In this document: in pieces, positions 31,961 through 41,085 of the stretch
Layout of the letters: each line of letters starts with the position of its first letter
Position numbering within the stretch: the first letter of the stretch is position 1
DNA from: Methylobacterium dankookense
GTDB taxonomy: Bacteria; Pseudomonadota; Alphaproteobacteria; Rhizobiales; Beijerinckiaceae
Direction of reading: 5' to 3'
Length of the DNA stretch: 56,254 bases
Assembly: GCF_902141855.1 (NCBI RefSeq)
Contig: NZ_CABFVH010000036.1
Coordinates: 1 to 56,254 of the forward strand
Notes under the pieces: model-generated
What the model was told of the DNA's origin: nothing
The model's input: the letters and a program-made list of their open reading frames with translations, nothing else
Databases searched by the model: none
Program-made: the position numbers and the translations under genes

Positions 31961-32728
31961 TCACCGGCCGCTGAGCAGGTCGCGGCGGAACGAGGCGTCG
32001 AGGCGGCGCATGTAGTGCTCGGCGCAGCACATGTGCTCCTGCATGATGCGGCCGACCGCCTCGGCATCCTTCGCCCGGAAGGCCGAGACCAGCTGGCGGT
32101 GGCTCTCGAGGTTGTGCGCGCCGAAGGCCGCGTACTCGGTGGCGCTGCCCTGGAACTCGACGAGGTCGCGCAGCAGGCTGTTGATGAAGCGGCACATGAA
32201 GGCGAGGAGGGCGTTGTCGCTCGCGTCGCAGAGCAGGTCGTGGAAGGTCAGCTCCAGGCTGCGGCCGCGGGCATGCTCGCCGGCGGCGAAGGCCGCCTCG
32301 CAGGCCAGGATGTTCTCCTCAAGCCGCTGCAGGGCCTCGGCATCGAGGCGCCCCGCCACGTCGAGGCCGAGGGCGACCTCCAGTTCCCGGCGCACGGCAT
32401 AGACCTGGGCGAAGTCGAGCCGGCGGAAATGCAGGAAGCGCCGCAATTGCTGCGCGGCCGCGTCGATCGAGACGGGGCGGATCTCGGCGCCCCCGTTCGG
32501 GCCCGGCCGCATCGCCACCAGCCCCTGCACCTCCAGGGCCTTCAGCGCCTCCCGGATCGTGCCCTTGGCGCAGCCGTAATGCTGCATCAGCTTCTGCTCG
32601 TTCGGCAGGCGCTGCCCGGGCTCCATGCGCTCGCGGGCGATGCGGCGGCAGAGATCCTCGGCGATCTGGTCGGAGAGCTTGATCCGCCGCAGGGGCGAGG
32701 CGGAGGCGCCCGCCTCCTCCGCGCTCAT
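31961..32728 (-). CDS. GntR-family regulator with FCD domain
   Basis: 255 aa from ATG 32728; ATG 32755, overlapping the upstream stop, would add 9 residues. Winged HTH: LSDQIAEDLCRRIARERMEP, then GQRLPNEQKLMQHYGCAKGT and IREALKALEVQGLV. The C-terminal all-helical FCD ligand domain includes VYAVRRELEVALGLDVAG, SLELTFHDLLCDASDNALLA and SHRQLVSAFRAKD...MQEHM, giving the Asp/His metal-site pattern of this group. It is the last regulator-type gene of the M81/ABC operon and is a good candidate for substrate-responsive autoregulation. Confidence 0.88.
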   Translation of the reverse strand: MSAEEAGASASPLRRIKLSDQIAEDLCRRIARERMEPGQRLPNEQKLMQHYGCAKGTIREALKALEVQGLVAMRPGPNGGAEIRPVSIDAAAQQLRRFLHFRRLDFAQVYAVRRELEVALGLDVAGRLDAEALQRLEENILACEAAFAAGEHARGRSLELTFHDLLCDASDNALLAFMCRFINSLLRDLVEFQGSATEYAAFGAHNLESHRQLVSAFRAKDAEAVGRIMQEHMCCAEHYMRRLDASFRRDLLSGR

Positions 32729-32739
32729 CGGGCCTGTCG

Positions 32740-34227
32740 CTATCGGGCCTGCCATGGGGCCTCGCGGTCGATCGGGTAGATGGGGCGGGCGAGCTTGGCG
32801 AAGGGGAACAGCCCGTAATCGGAGCTGGTCACGCCGGCGCTGGCACATTCCACCACCGCCCGCGCGATCGGCTCGAAGACCGGGCGGCAATACATGCGCG
32901 ACTTCAGGATCAGGAAGCGCGCCGCCCGCGGATCGATGCCGATGCCGGTGAAGATGGCGAGGTCCCAGGGCTCGTGCGGCTCCTCCGTCACCAGCACGCG
33001 GGCCCGGCCCGTGTCGAGGACGGCGGCCCGGCCCATCGAGAAGCGCTGGCCGGTATAGGTCGGGCCGGTGACGACGTAGCTGCCGTCGCCGAGCGTCGCG
33101 ACCCGGCCCGCCAGGGCGAGGGGGGCCTGGGGCGGGAAGCCCGGCAGCGCGATCCTGTTGCCGAGGCGGATCTCCGCCGCGGCGCCGGCCCCGGCCGCGT
33201 AGAGGGCGGCCACGGCCTCGGGATCGCAGATCGGCCCGGCGACGAGGCCGTCGAGGCCGGCCTCCAGGCAGGCGGCGAGCACGTCCATCACGTCGCAGGT
33301 GCCGCCCGACATGCAGTTGTCGCCGTGGTCGAGGAGGAGGATCGGCCCGTCGCCCGGCCCCGCCGCCGCCTCCCGCGCCCGCGCGATCGAGTCCGCGAGC
33401 GGCGCCTCGTCGTAGACGAACTCCGCCCGGCGCGCCCAGATCGCGGCGCCGAGCGCGTCCGCGGCCGCCCGCGCCTGCTCCGCGCTCTCGGCCGCGACCA
33501 CGAAGGACACGCCGGTCTCGGCGAGGTCGGCGAGGCCGAAGCCGCCGAACAGGGTGGCGGCGAGGATGCCCGGCCGCGCCTCCATGGCCCGGGTCTCGGC
33601 GACGATGTCGGCCATGGCGCCGGGCACGCGGGTGTCCATCCGGAGCGTGTGGGCGAGCAGCGGCGGGTGGCACCAGGCCTGGTGCGGGCGCAGGCCCTCG
33701 TCGAGCATGCGGCCGACGAGGCGGGCGACATGCGCGCCGGTCTCGGCCATGTCCACGTGGGGGTAGGTCTTGAAGCCGACGATGACGTCGGCATTCTCCA
33801 CCATGCGCGCCGTGACGTTGGCGTGGAGGTCGAGGGCGACGCCGAGCGGCACGTCCGGGGCGATGGCGCGGATGCGGGCGAGAAGCTCGCCCTCGCCGTC
33901 GTCGTGGCTCTGCGTCACCATCGCGCCGTGCAGGTCGAGCAGGATGGCCTCGCAGCCCTCCGACACCGCGGCGAGGATCGCGGCGGCGAGGTCCTCGAAG
34001 GCTTCGTCGGCGACGGGCCCGCTCGGATTGGCGTGGGCCATCACCGGCACGGCCACTTCCGCGCCCCGGCTCTCCGCGAAGGCCAGGAAGGCGCCGAGCG
34101 CCGTGGCGCTGCCGGTGCCGGCGGCGCGGGCCGCCTCGCCCCAGACGGGGCGGAAGGCCGCGAGCGGCGTGGCGAGCGGCGAGAAGGTGTTCGTCTCGTG
34201 GTTGAGGCGAGCGGTGACGATGCGCAT
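32740..34227 (-). CDS. M81-family metallopeptidase (microcystinase MlrC-like)
   Basis: 495 aa from ATG 34227 (MRIVTARLNHETNTFSP, the family start). Conserved segments are ILLDLHGAMVTQSHDDGEGE, GVALDLHANVTARMVENADV, FKTYPHVDMAETG and LLLDHGDNCMSGGTCDVM; the His/Asp residues in these are the probable zinc ligands. The C-terminal domain includes VVTGPTYTGQRFSMG. Family members hydrolyse unusual peptide or amide bonds. Here the gene sits 32 bp after an ABC importer of the Liv type, so the importer probably brings in its substrate, which remains unknown. Confidence 0.88.
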   Translation of the reverse strand: MRIVTARLNHETNTFSPLATPLAAFRPVWGEAARAAGTGSATALGAFLAFAESRGAEVAVPVMAHANPSGPVADEAFEDLAAAILAAVSEGCEAILLDLHGAMVTQSHDDGEGELLARIRAIAPDVPLGVALDLHANVTARMVENADVIVGFKTYPHVDMAETGAHVARLVGRMLDEGLRPHQAWCHPPLLAHTLRMDTRVPGAMADIVAETRAMEARPGILAATLFGGFGLADLAETGVSFVVAAESAEQARAAADALGAAIWARRAEFVYDEAPLADSIARAREAAAGPGDGPILLLDHGDNCMSGGTCDVMDVLAACLEAGLDGLVAGPICDPEAVAALYAAGAGAAAEIRLGNRIALPGFPPQAPLALAGRVATLGDGSYVVTGPTYTGQRFSMGRAAVLDTGRARVLVTEEPHEPWDLAIFTGIGIDPRAARFLILKSRMYCRPVFEPIARAVVECASAGVTSSDYGLFPFAKLARPIYPIDREAPWQAR

Positions 34228-34259
34228 GGCGGCCTTCGGACGCGTGAGGAGGGCGGGGC

Positions 34260-34985
34260 TCAATGGGCCTTCACCCCGAGGAAGCGGTCGCGCGCCGCCT
34301 CGTCGCGCGCGAATTCCGCCGCGTCGGCGTGGTAGGCGATCCGGCCGAGCTCGAGGATGTAGTGGCGGTCGGCGAGGCTGGTGCAGACGGCGAGGTTCTG
34401 CTCGACGAGCAGGATCGGCACGCCCGCATCCCGGATCAGCCGGATCTGCGCCACGATCTCCTCGACGATGACCGGGGCGAGGCCCTCGACCGGCTCGTCG
34501 AGCATCAGGAGCTTGGGGCCGTTGAGCAGGGCGCGGGCGATGGAGAGCATCTGCTGCTCGCCCCCCGAGAGCTGGGCGCCGCCGTTGCGGCGCCGCTCCT
34601 CCAGCCGCGGGAAGATCCGGTAGACGTCCCGGATCGACCAGGGCGAGCCCTTGCGCACCGCGATCCTCAGGTTCTCCTCGACGGTGAGCAGGCCGAAGAT
34701 GCCGCGATCCTCGGGCACGAGGCAGAGGCCGGCCTTCGCGATGCGGTGGGGCGCCCAGCCGGCGATCTCGGCGCCGCCGAAGGTGACCCGGCCGCTGCGC
34801 GGCGGCAGCAGGCCGCTGACGCTGCGCAGCGTCGAGGTCTTGCCCGCGCCGTTGCGGCCGAGCAGGCAGACGATCTCGCCGCTGCGCACCTCCAGGCTCA
34901 CGCCCTGGAGGATGTGGCTCTTGCCGTAATAGCCGTGGACGTCGTCGAGACGCAGCGCCGTCCCAGCGCCGACCCCCCCGCTCAT
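34260..34985 (-). CDS. ABC transporter ATP-binding protein, LivF type
   Basis: 241 aa. Walker A GRNGAGKTST, Q-loop LVPEDRGIFGLLTVEENL (the EDR-x-IF pattern of LivF), signature LSGGEQQMLSIARAL, Walker B LLMLDEPVEGLAP, H-loop LVEQNLAVC. Its ATG overlaps the LivG-type stop by 4 bp. It pairs with the LivG-type ATPase to energise the branched-chain amino-acid/amide-class importer encoded here. Confidence 0.92.
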   Translation of the reverse strand: MSGGVGAGTALRLDDVHGYYGKSHILQGVSLEVRSGEIVCLLGRNGAGKTSTLRSVSGLLPPRSGRVTFGGAEIAGWAPHRIAKAGLCLVPEDRGIFGLLTVEENLRIAVRKGSPWSIRDVYRIFPRLEERRRNGGAQLSGGEQQMLSIARALLNGPKLLMLDEPVEGLAPVIVEEIVAQIRLIRDAGVPILLVEQNLAVCTSLADRHYILELGRIAYHADAAEFARDEAARDRFLGVKAH

Positions 34986-35773
34986 CGCAGGTCCCCCGTG
35001 ATCATGTTGCCGAGATAGGCGCGGCGCACCTCCGGGTCGTCGCGCACCGCCGCCGGCCGGCCCTCGACCAGGACCTGGCCCGCGCGCATCACCGTGACGG
35101 TGTCGCTGATGTTCATGACGATGCCCATGTTGTGCTCGATGAACAGCACCGTGTGGTCGCGGCCGAGGTCGCGGATCAGGTCGGTCATCGCCCCGATATC
35201 GTCGGTGCCCATCCCCGAGGTCGGCTCGTCGAGGAGGATCACCTTGGGCCGGGCCGCCATCGCCATGCCGACCTCGAGGCGGCGCTGCTGCCCGTGCGAG
35301 AGCTCGCCCGCCGCCCGGCCGGCGACGGCCCCGAGATCGAGGCGCTCCAGCAGCGCCCGCACCGTGTCCTGGGCCGCGTCGCGCTCGGGCACCCGGCGCC
35401 AGGGCGCCAGGGCGGGCCAGGGCGTGCGCCCCTGCGCGGCGAGCCTCAGGTTCTCGCGCACGCTGAGCGTCGCGAACAGGCTGGTGACCTGGAACGAGCG
35501 CGCGAGGCCGAGCCGCACCCGGTCGTCGTCGCGGGTGCGGGTGATGTCCCGGCCGCCGAGGGCGATGCGCCCGCCCGCCGCGCGGACGCGGCCGGTGAGC
35601 GCGTGGAACAGGGTGGTCTTGCCCGCCCCGTTCGGCCCGATGATCGCGTGGACGCTGTTGGCGCGCACCCGCAGGGTCACGTCCTTGAGCGCGACGAAGC
35701 TGCCGTAGCGGACGCCGAGCCCCTCGGCGGCAAGCGCGGGCTCGAAGTCGGGCGCGGGGGAGGGTGCGGTCAC
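34982..35773 (-). CDS. ABC transporter ATP-binding protein, LivG type
   Basis: 263 aa from GTG 35773, which overlaps the permease stop (GTGA) and has GGAGGAG upstream. Walker A GPNGAGKTTLFHALTG, RSFQVTSLFATLSVRENL (LivG-like Q-loop region), signature LSHGQQRRLEVGMAM, Walker B VILLDEPTSGMG, and FIEHNMGIVMNISD. Coupled to the flanking genes on both sides, as usual in this operon type. Confidence 0.92.
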   Translation of the reverse strand: MTAPSPAPDFEPALAAEGLGVRYGSFVALKDVTLRVRANSVHAIIGPNGAGKTTLFHALTGRVRAAGGRIALGGRDITRTRDDDRVRLGLARSFQVTSLFATLSVRENLRLAAQGRTPWPALAPWRRVPERDAAQDTVRALLERLDLGAVAGRAAGELSHGQQRRLEVGMAMAARPKVILLDEPTSGMGTDDIGAMTDLIRDLGRDHTVLFIEHNMGIVMNISDTVTVMRAGQVLVEGRPAAVRDDPEVRRAYLGNMITGDLR

Positions 35774-36747
35774 GGGCGGCTCTCCTCCGGCACGGCGCCC
35801 TCGGCGGGCGCGCGCGTCACGAGCGCGGCGGCCCGCTCGACCAGGCCCCAGAGGCCGCGCTGCATGAACAGGGCGATGGCGATGAGGAGGGCGCCGAGCA
35901 GCAGGAGCCAGCGCGGCCAGATCGCCGAGAGGAGGTCGCCGGCGACGAGGTAGAAGGCCGCGCCGAGCACCGAGGCGAACAGGTTGGCGCCCCCACCGAT
36001 GATCGTCATGATCAGCAGCGTCTCGCTGGTGTGGTACTCGATGTTCGACAGCGGCGCGACGCCGATCAGCATGGCGTGCAGCGCGCCCGCGAGCGCCGTG
36101 ACCGCCCCCGAGATCGCGAAGGCCGCGACCTTGAAGGCGCGCACCGGGAAGCCGATGGCGCTGGCCCGGGCCTCGTTGTCGCGGATCGCGAGCAGCGTGC
36201 GGCCGAAGGTCGAGAGGGCCACGCGCTGGAGCACGGCAAAGAGCGCGAGGAAGAGCACGGCGACATAGGCGTAGTAGGACCACGGGTCGGAGAGCGCCCG
36301 GCCGCCGAGCCGCGGGCGCGGCACGTTGAGCAGGCCGTTGTCGCCCCCGGTCAGGTCGCTGAACGTGTAGGCCAGGAAGTAGAACAGCTGCGAGAAGGCG
36401 AGCGTCAGCATCACGAAGTAGACGCCCTGCCGCCGGATCGAGAGCCAGCCGACCGCGGTGGCGGTGGCGGCCCCGACCAGGGCGACGGCCGGCAGCATCA
36501 GGGGCGCGGGCCAGCCGGCGCGCAGCAGGAGGAGGCCGCCCGCATAGCTGCCGAGCCCGAAGAAGATGCCCTGCCCGAAGGAGAGCAGCCCGGTATAACC
36601 GAGCAGCAGGTTGCAGGCGGCGGCGGCGAGCCCGTAGATCAGGATCTCGCTGGCGAGCGTGCCCGAGCGCAGGACGAGCGGCAGCACGAGCACGGTGATC
36701 GCGGCGAGGGCGAAATGGACGAGGGGGCGTTCGAGGAGGCGGGTCAT
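35770..36747 (-). CDS. ABC transporter permease, LivM type
   Basis: 325 aa from ATG 36747, about 9-10 helices. Conserved parts are ACNLLLGYTGLLSFGQGIFF, the LivM signature, then RRQGVYFVMLTLAFSQLFYF and LAIRDNEARASAIGFPVRAF, which is the ATPase-contact loop. It lies 11 bp downstream of the LivH-type gene. Confidence 0.92.
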   Translation of the reverse strand: MTRLLERPLVHFALAAITVLVLPLVLRSGTLASEILIYGLAAAACNLLLGYTGLLSFGQGIFFGLGSYAGGLLLLRAGWPAPLMLPAVALVGAATATAVGWLSIRRQGVYFVMLTLAFSQLFYFLAYTFSDLTGGDNGLLNVPRPRLGGRALSDPWSYYAYVAVLFLALFAVLQRVALSTFGRTLLAIRDNEARASAIGFPVRAFKVAAFAISGAVTALAGALHAMLIGVAPLSNIEYHTSETLLIMTIIGGGANLFASVLGAAFYLVAGDLLSAIWPRWLLLLGALLIAIALFMQRGLWGLVERAAALVTRAPAEGAVPEESRP

Positions 36748-36758
36748 CGCGGGCTCCC

Positions 36759-37613
36759 TCACGCGCGTCCGAACAGGCCGCGCGGCATCATCACGATGAT
36801 CCCCGCCATGCCGAGATAGATCATCAGCCGGGCGCCCTCGGGCCAGAGCGTCGCCATCAGGCTCTGGGCGATGCCGACCGCGAGCCCCGCCGCCAGAGCG
36901 CCGGCGTAGCTGCCCATGCCGCCGATCACCACGACCACGAAGGCGATGCTCAGCGCCTCGACGCTCATGAACGGCTCGACGCCGCGGATCGGCGCGGCGA
37001 GCGCCCCGGCGAGCCCCGCGAGCCCGGCGCCGAGCCCGAACACCGCCGTGTTGATGCGCCGCGTGTCGTAGCCGAGGAGCGCCATGTCCTCGGCCGATTC
37101 CGAGCCGGCGCGGACGATCGCGCCGAGCCGCGTGCCCTCGAGCAGCCACCACAGGCCGCCGGCCAGCACCGCCGTGAACGCGATCACGAAGAGCCGGTAT
37201 TCGGGGTAGACGAAGTCGCCGAGGATGACGACGCCCGACAGGCCCTCGGGCGGCGCGACATTGCCGCCGATCGGCCCCCAGACGATGATCACGATCTCCT
37301 GCACCACCAGGGCGAGGCCCACGGTGGCGAGGATGTGGAAGGTGTGCGCCTGCTTGTAGACCCGCCGCAGCAGCACCGCCTCGGTCAGGGCGGCGAGCGC
37401 CCCGACGACGAGGCAGGCCAGCGGCAGGGCGAGCCAGAAGCTCACCCCGCGCTCGACCATCTCGTAGGCGAGATAGGCGCCGAGCATGTAGAACGCCCCG
37501 TGCGCGAAGTTCACGAACTGCAGCAGCCCGAAGATGACGCTCAATCCCACCGCGAGCAGGAAATAGAGCATCCCCAGGCCGATGCCGTTGAGGATCTGGA
37601 ACAGGTAGGTCAC
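36759..37613 (-). CDS. ABC transporter permease, LivH type
   Basis: 284 aa, about 8 helices. The start MTYLFQILNGIGLGMLYFLL and VIFGLLQFVNFAHGAFYMLG are the LivH landmarks, and MALLGYDTRRINTAVFGLGA is the cytoplasmic coupling loop. It forms the heterodimeric channel with the LivM-type protein. 88 bp downstream of the binding-protein gene. Confidence 0.92.
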   Translation of the reverse strand: MTYLFQILNGIGLGMLYFLLAVGLSVIFGLLQFVNFAHGAFYMLGAYLAYEMVERGVSFWLALPLACLVVGALAALTEAVLLRRVYKQAHTFHILATVGLALVVQEIVIIVWGPIGGNVAPPEGLSGVVILGDFVYPEYRLFVIAFTAVLAGGLWWLLEGTRLGAIVRAGSESAEDMALLGYDTRRINTAVFGLGAGLAGLAGALAAPIRGVEPFMSVEALSIAFVVVVIGGMGSYAGALAAGLAVGIAQSLMATLWPEGARLMIYLGMAGIIVMMPRGLFGRA

Positions 37614-37701
37614 GCGCGCCTCTGGGCGGATGGAGCCGGCAAGCGGTGCCGGAGCGCCCCCGAGCCAGTTCGAAGGCGCGTCGGGACGGGGACCGGAAGC
37701 C

Positions 37702-38907
37702 TCAGGTCATCTTGCACTCGGCCGCTTCGGGCGAGAGGAACGACTTGCCGGAGCTGACGATGTCGACGAAATCGTCCTTGTCGGCCATCTTCGCCTTGGG
37801 CTTGCCCTTGAGCAGGTAGTAATCCTTGATGACCTGATGGTCGGCGGCGCGGATCTCCTCCTCGCCGGTGAGGCCGGAATATTTCAGGCCTTCGAGCGCC
37901 TTGGTCACCGCCGGCCCCTCGGTCGAGCCGGCCTTGGCGGCGGCGTCGAGCAGGAGCTTGCTGAGCAGGTAGGAGCCGGCGAAGGAGTAGTTCGGGCTGA
38001 ACTTGCGCGTCTCGCGCACCTTGGCGACGAGGGCCTTGTTCAGGGGCGTGTCGACGCCGTGCCAGTACTGGGCGCCGAAATAGATGCCCTCGCAGAGGTC
38101 GGGGCCGAGCGCCTCGAACTGCTCCAGGCCCGACGCCCAGGCGAGCACGATGGTCATGCGCTTCTTCAGGCCGAAGCTCACCGCCTGCCGCAGGGTGTCG
38201 GAGGATTGCGAGCCGAAGCTCAGGATCAGCAGCACGTCGGGCTTGGCCGCGATGGCGTTGGTCAGGTAGCCGCTGAACTCCTTCTCGGCGAGCGAGTGGT
38301 AGCTGTTGCCCACATGCTCGATGCCCTTCTCCTGGAAGACCGCCTTGGCCGCGCTCAGGAGCCCCTCGCCGAACACGTATTGCGGCGTGATCGTGTACCA
38401 GCGCTTGGCCTGCGGCATCTGCGCGATCAGCGGGCGCACGGTCTGGGCGATCGCCCCGTAGGTGGGCACGCTCCAGCGGAAGGTGCCGCGGTTGCACTCC
38501 TTGCCGGTGATCTCGTCGGCGCCCGCGGTGGTGAAGAACACGCCGCCGCCATTCGTCACCTCCTTGCCCATCACGAGCGCCTCGGAGGAGAGGATGCCGC
38601 CGGCGAAGAGCCGCGTGCCCTCGGCCATCGCCTCCTGCACCCGGCGCGCCGCCGTCGCGGGCTTGCCCTCCGTGTCGAGGTCGCGCGCCACGACCTTCCG
38701 GCCGAGCACCGTGCCCGCTTCCTCGGCGGCGAGCGCCGCGCCGAGCGCCGCGAACTTGCCGTTCGCCGCGAAGGCGCCCGACATCGGCAGGGGCGCCCCG
38801 ACGACGAGGTTGCCCTCGGCGGCCGCGGCGCCGCGCATCAGCGGCGGCGCGCCGAGCGCGGCGGCGGCGAGGGCGGTCTGGGTGAGGAATGCACGACGGT
38901 CGAGCAT
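37702..38907 (-). CDS. Branched-chain-amino-acid-type periplasmic binding protein
   Basis: 401 aa. The N-terminus MLDRRAFLTQTALAAAALGA resembles a Tat signal with Arg-Arg. Mature features are VVGAPLPMSGAFAANGKFAA (type I PBP ligand loop), RRVQEAMAEGTRLFAGGILS, FFTTAGADEITGKECNRGTF and a C-terminal Cys in EAAECKMT. It gives specificity to the downstream importer. The ligand could be an amino acid, amide, urea-like compound or small peptide; association with an M81 enzyme favours a peptide or amide. Confidence 0.9.
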   Translation of the reverse strand: MLDRRAFLTQTALAAAALGAPPLMRGAAAAEGNLVVGAPLPMSGAFAANGKFAALGAALAAEEAGTVLGRKVVARDLDTEGKPATAARRVQEAMAEGTRLFAGGILSSEALVMGKEVTNGGGVFFTTAGADEITGKECNRGTFRWSVPTYGAIAQTVRPLIAQMPQAKRWYTITPQYVFGEGLLSAAKAVFQEKGIEHVGNSYHSLAEKEFSGYLTNAIAAKPDVLLILSFGSQSSDTLRQAVSFGLKKRMTIVLAWASGLEQFEALGPDLCEGIYFGAQYWHGVDTPLNKALVAKVRETRKFSPNYSFAGSYLLSKLLLDAAAKAGSTEGPAVTKALEGLKYSGLTGEEEIRAADHQVIKDYYLLKGKPKAKMADKDDFVDIVSSGKSFLSPEAAECKMT

Positions 38908-39124
38908 GGGGCCTCCGCAACGGCGTCAGGTCAGATAACCATCCGAACTATACGCATCGATTGTGCCGAACGGATACGGGCCGCGCCAGGGAGGGCCGTG
39001 ACAACGCGGCCGGGCCTGTTGTCCCGCTCCGCGAGATGGCGGAGATTGTGCGGCGCGTGAGGGTGCCGCCCGCGGGGCGGGCTGAGGTGCGGCCATTTCC
39101 GGAGAGCTTCCCGCCGCGGCGACC
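38908..39124. promoter_or_regulatory. Divergent promoter region, Liv-type operon / LysR gene
   Basis: 217 bp between divergent genes. The AT-richest part, 38933-38972, contains ATCCG (38941-38945) and CGGAT (38970-38974) as a spaced inverted repeat, a plausible LysR-type operator next to the operon promoter. No certain -35/-10 boxes. Confidence 0.35.
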
Positions 39125-40015
39125 CTGAGCCGCCTCGACCTCAAGACGCTGCGGCTCTTCGCGGCGATCTGCGAGGAGGGCACGCTCAACGGCGCCGCCC
39201 GCCGTGCCGCGATCGCCCCCTCGGCGGTGAGCAAGCGGCTGGCCGAGCTGGAGCTGACGCTGGGCTGCACCCTGATGGTGCGGGAGCCCCGGGGCATGCG
39301 CCCGACGCCCGCCGGCGAGACCCTGCTGCACCATACCCGGCGCATGCTGGCGAGCGCCGAGCAGATCGCGCTGGAACTCGCCGAGCATGCCCGCGGGGTG
39401 CGCGGCTTCGTGCGGATGCTGGCGAACCTCTCGGCGATCGTGCAGTTCCTGCCCGAGGACCTGCAGGCCTTCCTGGCGGCGCAGGAGCGCATCCGGGTCG
39501 ATCTGGAGGAGCGCCCGAGCGGCGGGGTCGTCGCCGGCGTGGAGGAGGGCGCGGCCGATCTCGGCATCTGCGCCGGCAGCACCGACACTCGCTCCCTCGT
39601 CGCCCACCGCTACCGCGGCGACCGGCTGGTCCTGGTGATGCCGGCCGGGCACCCGCTCGCCGGGCGGGAGGCGGTGTCCCTGTCCGAGACCCTCGACTAC
39701 GACCATGTCGGCATGCATGCCGCGAGCTCGATCTACGCCGCGCTCCGCGACGAGGCGCGCCGCCTCGGCCGCCCCTTGCGCCTGCGCATCCACGTGCCGA
39801 GCTTCGACGCGATCTGCCGCATGGCCCAGGCCGGGATGGGGCTCGGCACCGTGCCGGAGGGGGTTTACGCGCTGCTCGGGCCCCCGATGCGGCTCACCGC
39901 CGTGCCGCTCACCGACCCCTGGGCGCAGCGCGCGCTCACCCTCGTGGTCCGTCCGGGCGCCCTGCCCCCGGCCGCCGCCCTGCTGCTCGAGCACCTGCGC
40001 ACCGCCGGACCGTGA
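39125..40015 (+). CDS. LysR-family regulator, non-canonical start
   Basis: The LysR wing-HTH is complete only if the frame is read from upstream of the first ATG/GTG: LSRLDLKTLRLFAAICEEGT, then LNGAARRAAIAPSAVSKRLA. The first conventional start (GTG 39227) would delete most of the HTH. In frame there is no ATG, GTG or TTG between the stop at 39083-39085 and 39227; CTG 39125 or ATT 39095 are the only candidates. I place the start at CTG 39125 (296 aa). The C-terminal effector domain (RIRVDLEERPSGGVVAGVEE and on) is typical. Probably controls the divergent ABC/M81 operon. Confidence 0.75.
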   Translation: MSRLDLKTLRLFAAICEEGTLNGAARRAAIAPSAVSKRLAELELTLGCTLMVREPRGMRPTPAGETLLHHTRRMLASAEQIALELAEHARGVRGFVRMLANLSAIVQFLPEDLQAFLAAQERIRVDLEERPSGGVVAGVEEGAADLGICAGSTDTRSLVAHRYRGDRLVLVMPAGHPLAGREAVSLSETLDYDHVGMHAASSIYAALRDEARRLGRPLRLRIHVPSFDAICRMAQAGMGLGTVPEGVYALLGPPMRLTAVPLTDPWAQRALTLVVRPGALPPAAALLLEHLRTAGP

Positions 40016-40089
40016 GGCGTCGGGCGGCTATGGCGGAGGGCGCGCGAGGCCGTTTCCGGTGCGTCGCTTCGGCCGACCACACGCGCCCC

Positions 40090-40215
40090 CCTCTCCCCGC
40101 CGGGCGGGGAGAGGCCTGCCTGCACCTCGTCGTGCAGGCAGGGAGCGGAGGCGAAGCCGGAGCGGCGGTGAGGGGGTGATTCCGGACGAGGCTCTGTCGG
40201 AATCGCCCCCTCACC
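40090..40215. repeat. Composite hairpin-rich intergenic element
   Basis: Three perfect or nearly perfect hairpins: CCTCTCCCCGCC/GGCGGGGAGAGG (40090-40114), CCTGCCTGCAC/GTGCAGGCAGG (40115-40142) and an 18-bp pair at 40167-40184/40198-40215 with one mismatch. Together they occupy most of the about 300 bp between convergent genes (40016-40313). The CCTCTCCCCGCC-type ends recur near 46319, suggesting a dispersed family. Confidence 0.7.
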
Positions 40216-40313
40216 GTCGGCTGCCGCCTCGCCGCGCCGACGACAGGGTCGTCACGGCCCTCTCCCCGCAAGCGGGGCGAGGGGATCCGCTGCGATCCCG
40301 CGCGAACAGGCCT

Positions 40314-40973
40314 CTACGGCTGCGCGGACCAGACGTTGATCACCCGCATCGCCGCCGGCTCGGCGCCGTTGCGCGCCTCGGCCGAGACCGGGGCGAGATT
40401 GCGCGGGGCGTTGCGCTTCATCCGGGCGAGCACGCGGCGCGCCTCGTCCGCGGGCAGGGCGCCGACGGGCGTGACCATGGCGGCGAGCTGCTGGCGGGTG
40501 CGCCGGTCGACGAGGCGGGACGTCTGGGCCGGCTCGAAGTCGCGCATCGTGTGGCGCTTCTCCACCGGGCCCGTGAAGACCTGCGGCCCGCTCTTCAGGA
40601 TGACGATGTCGCCGGGGCGCAGGGTCTCGTCCTTCATCAAGGCCGCGGCCGGCCCCTGGGACATGTCGAGCGGGGTCTGGCGGTCGGTGATCTTCACCTT
40701 GAGCGGCTCGGATTTCGGCAGGGCGGCGTAGCGGGTGCGCAGGCGCTGGCGCGTCGCGCCGCGGTCGTGCCGGCGATAGGGGACGTAGCCGCCATAGCCC
40801 CCCTGGACCTGCGGTTGCATCTGGGGCTGGGGCGCCTCCTGCCGGGCCCGGCCGAACAGGGCCTCGAAGAAGCCGACCTCCTGGGCGTGGGCGCCGCTCT
40901 GGGCCGCCGTGCAGGCCATCAATCCAAGCGCGGTCAGCGCCAGGGCGGCGCGGCGGGGGCTTGTCGGGAGCAT
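40314..40973 (-). CDS. Secreted hypothetical protein
   Basis: 219 aa from ATG 40973. The signal sequence LALTALGLMACTAAQSGAHA contains a MAC site that could serve as a lipobox. A Gln/Pro/Gly-rich stretch (residues about 45-70) precedes a globular part beginning LKVKITDRQTPLDMSQGPAA and including DETLRPGDIVILKSGPQVFT. The latter resembles a small beta-barrel or SAF-like segment. I do not recognise the family. Stand-alone minus-strand gene. Confidence 0.65.
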   Translation of the reverse strand: MLPTSPRRAALALTALGLMACTAAQSGAHAQEVGFFEALFGRARQEAPQPQMQPQVQGGYGGYVPYRRHDRGATRQRLRTRYAALPKSEPLKVKITDRQTPLDMSQGPAAALMKDETLRPGDIVILKSGPQVFTGPVEKRHTMRDFEPAQTSRLVDRRTRQQLAAMVTPVGALPADEARRVLARMKRNAPRNLAPVSAEARNGAEPAAMRVINVWSAQP

Positions 40974-41085
40974 CCGGGTTCTCCGTGGCGCGGTGACGCG
41001 GGCGTCGCTCAAGCGCTCAACGGGAAGTTGACCTCGGCAGTTCCGAAACTTTCAGCTTTCGTTAAGCTCCGGAAGCCGGGAACCG

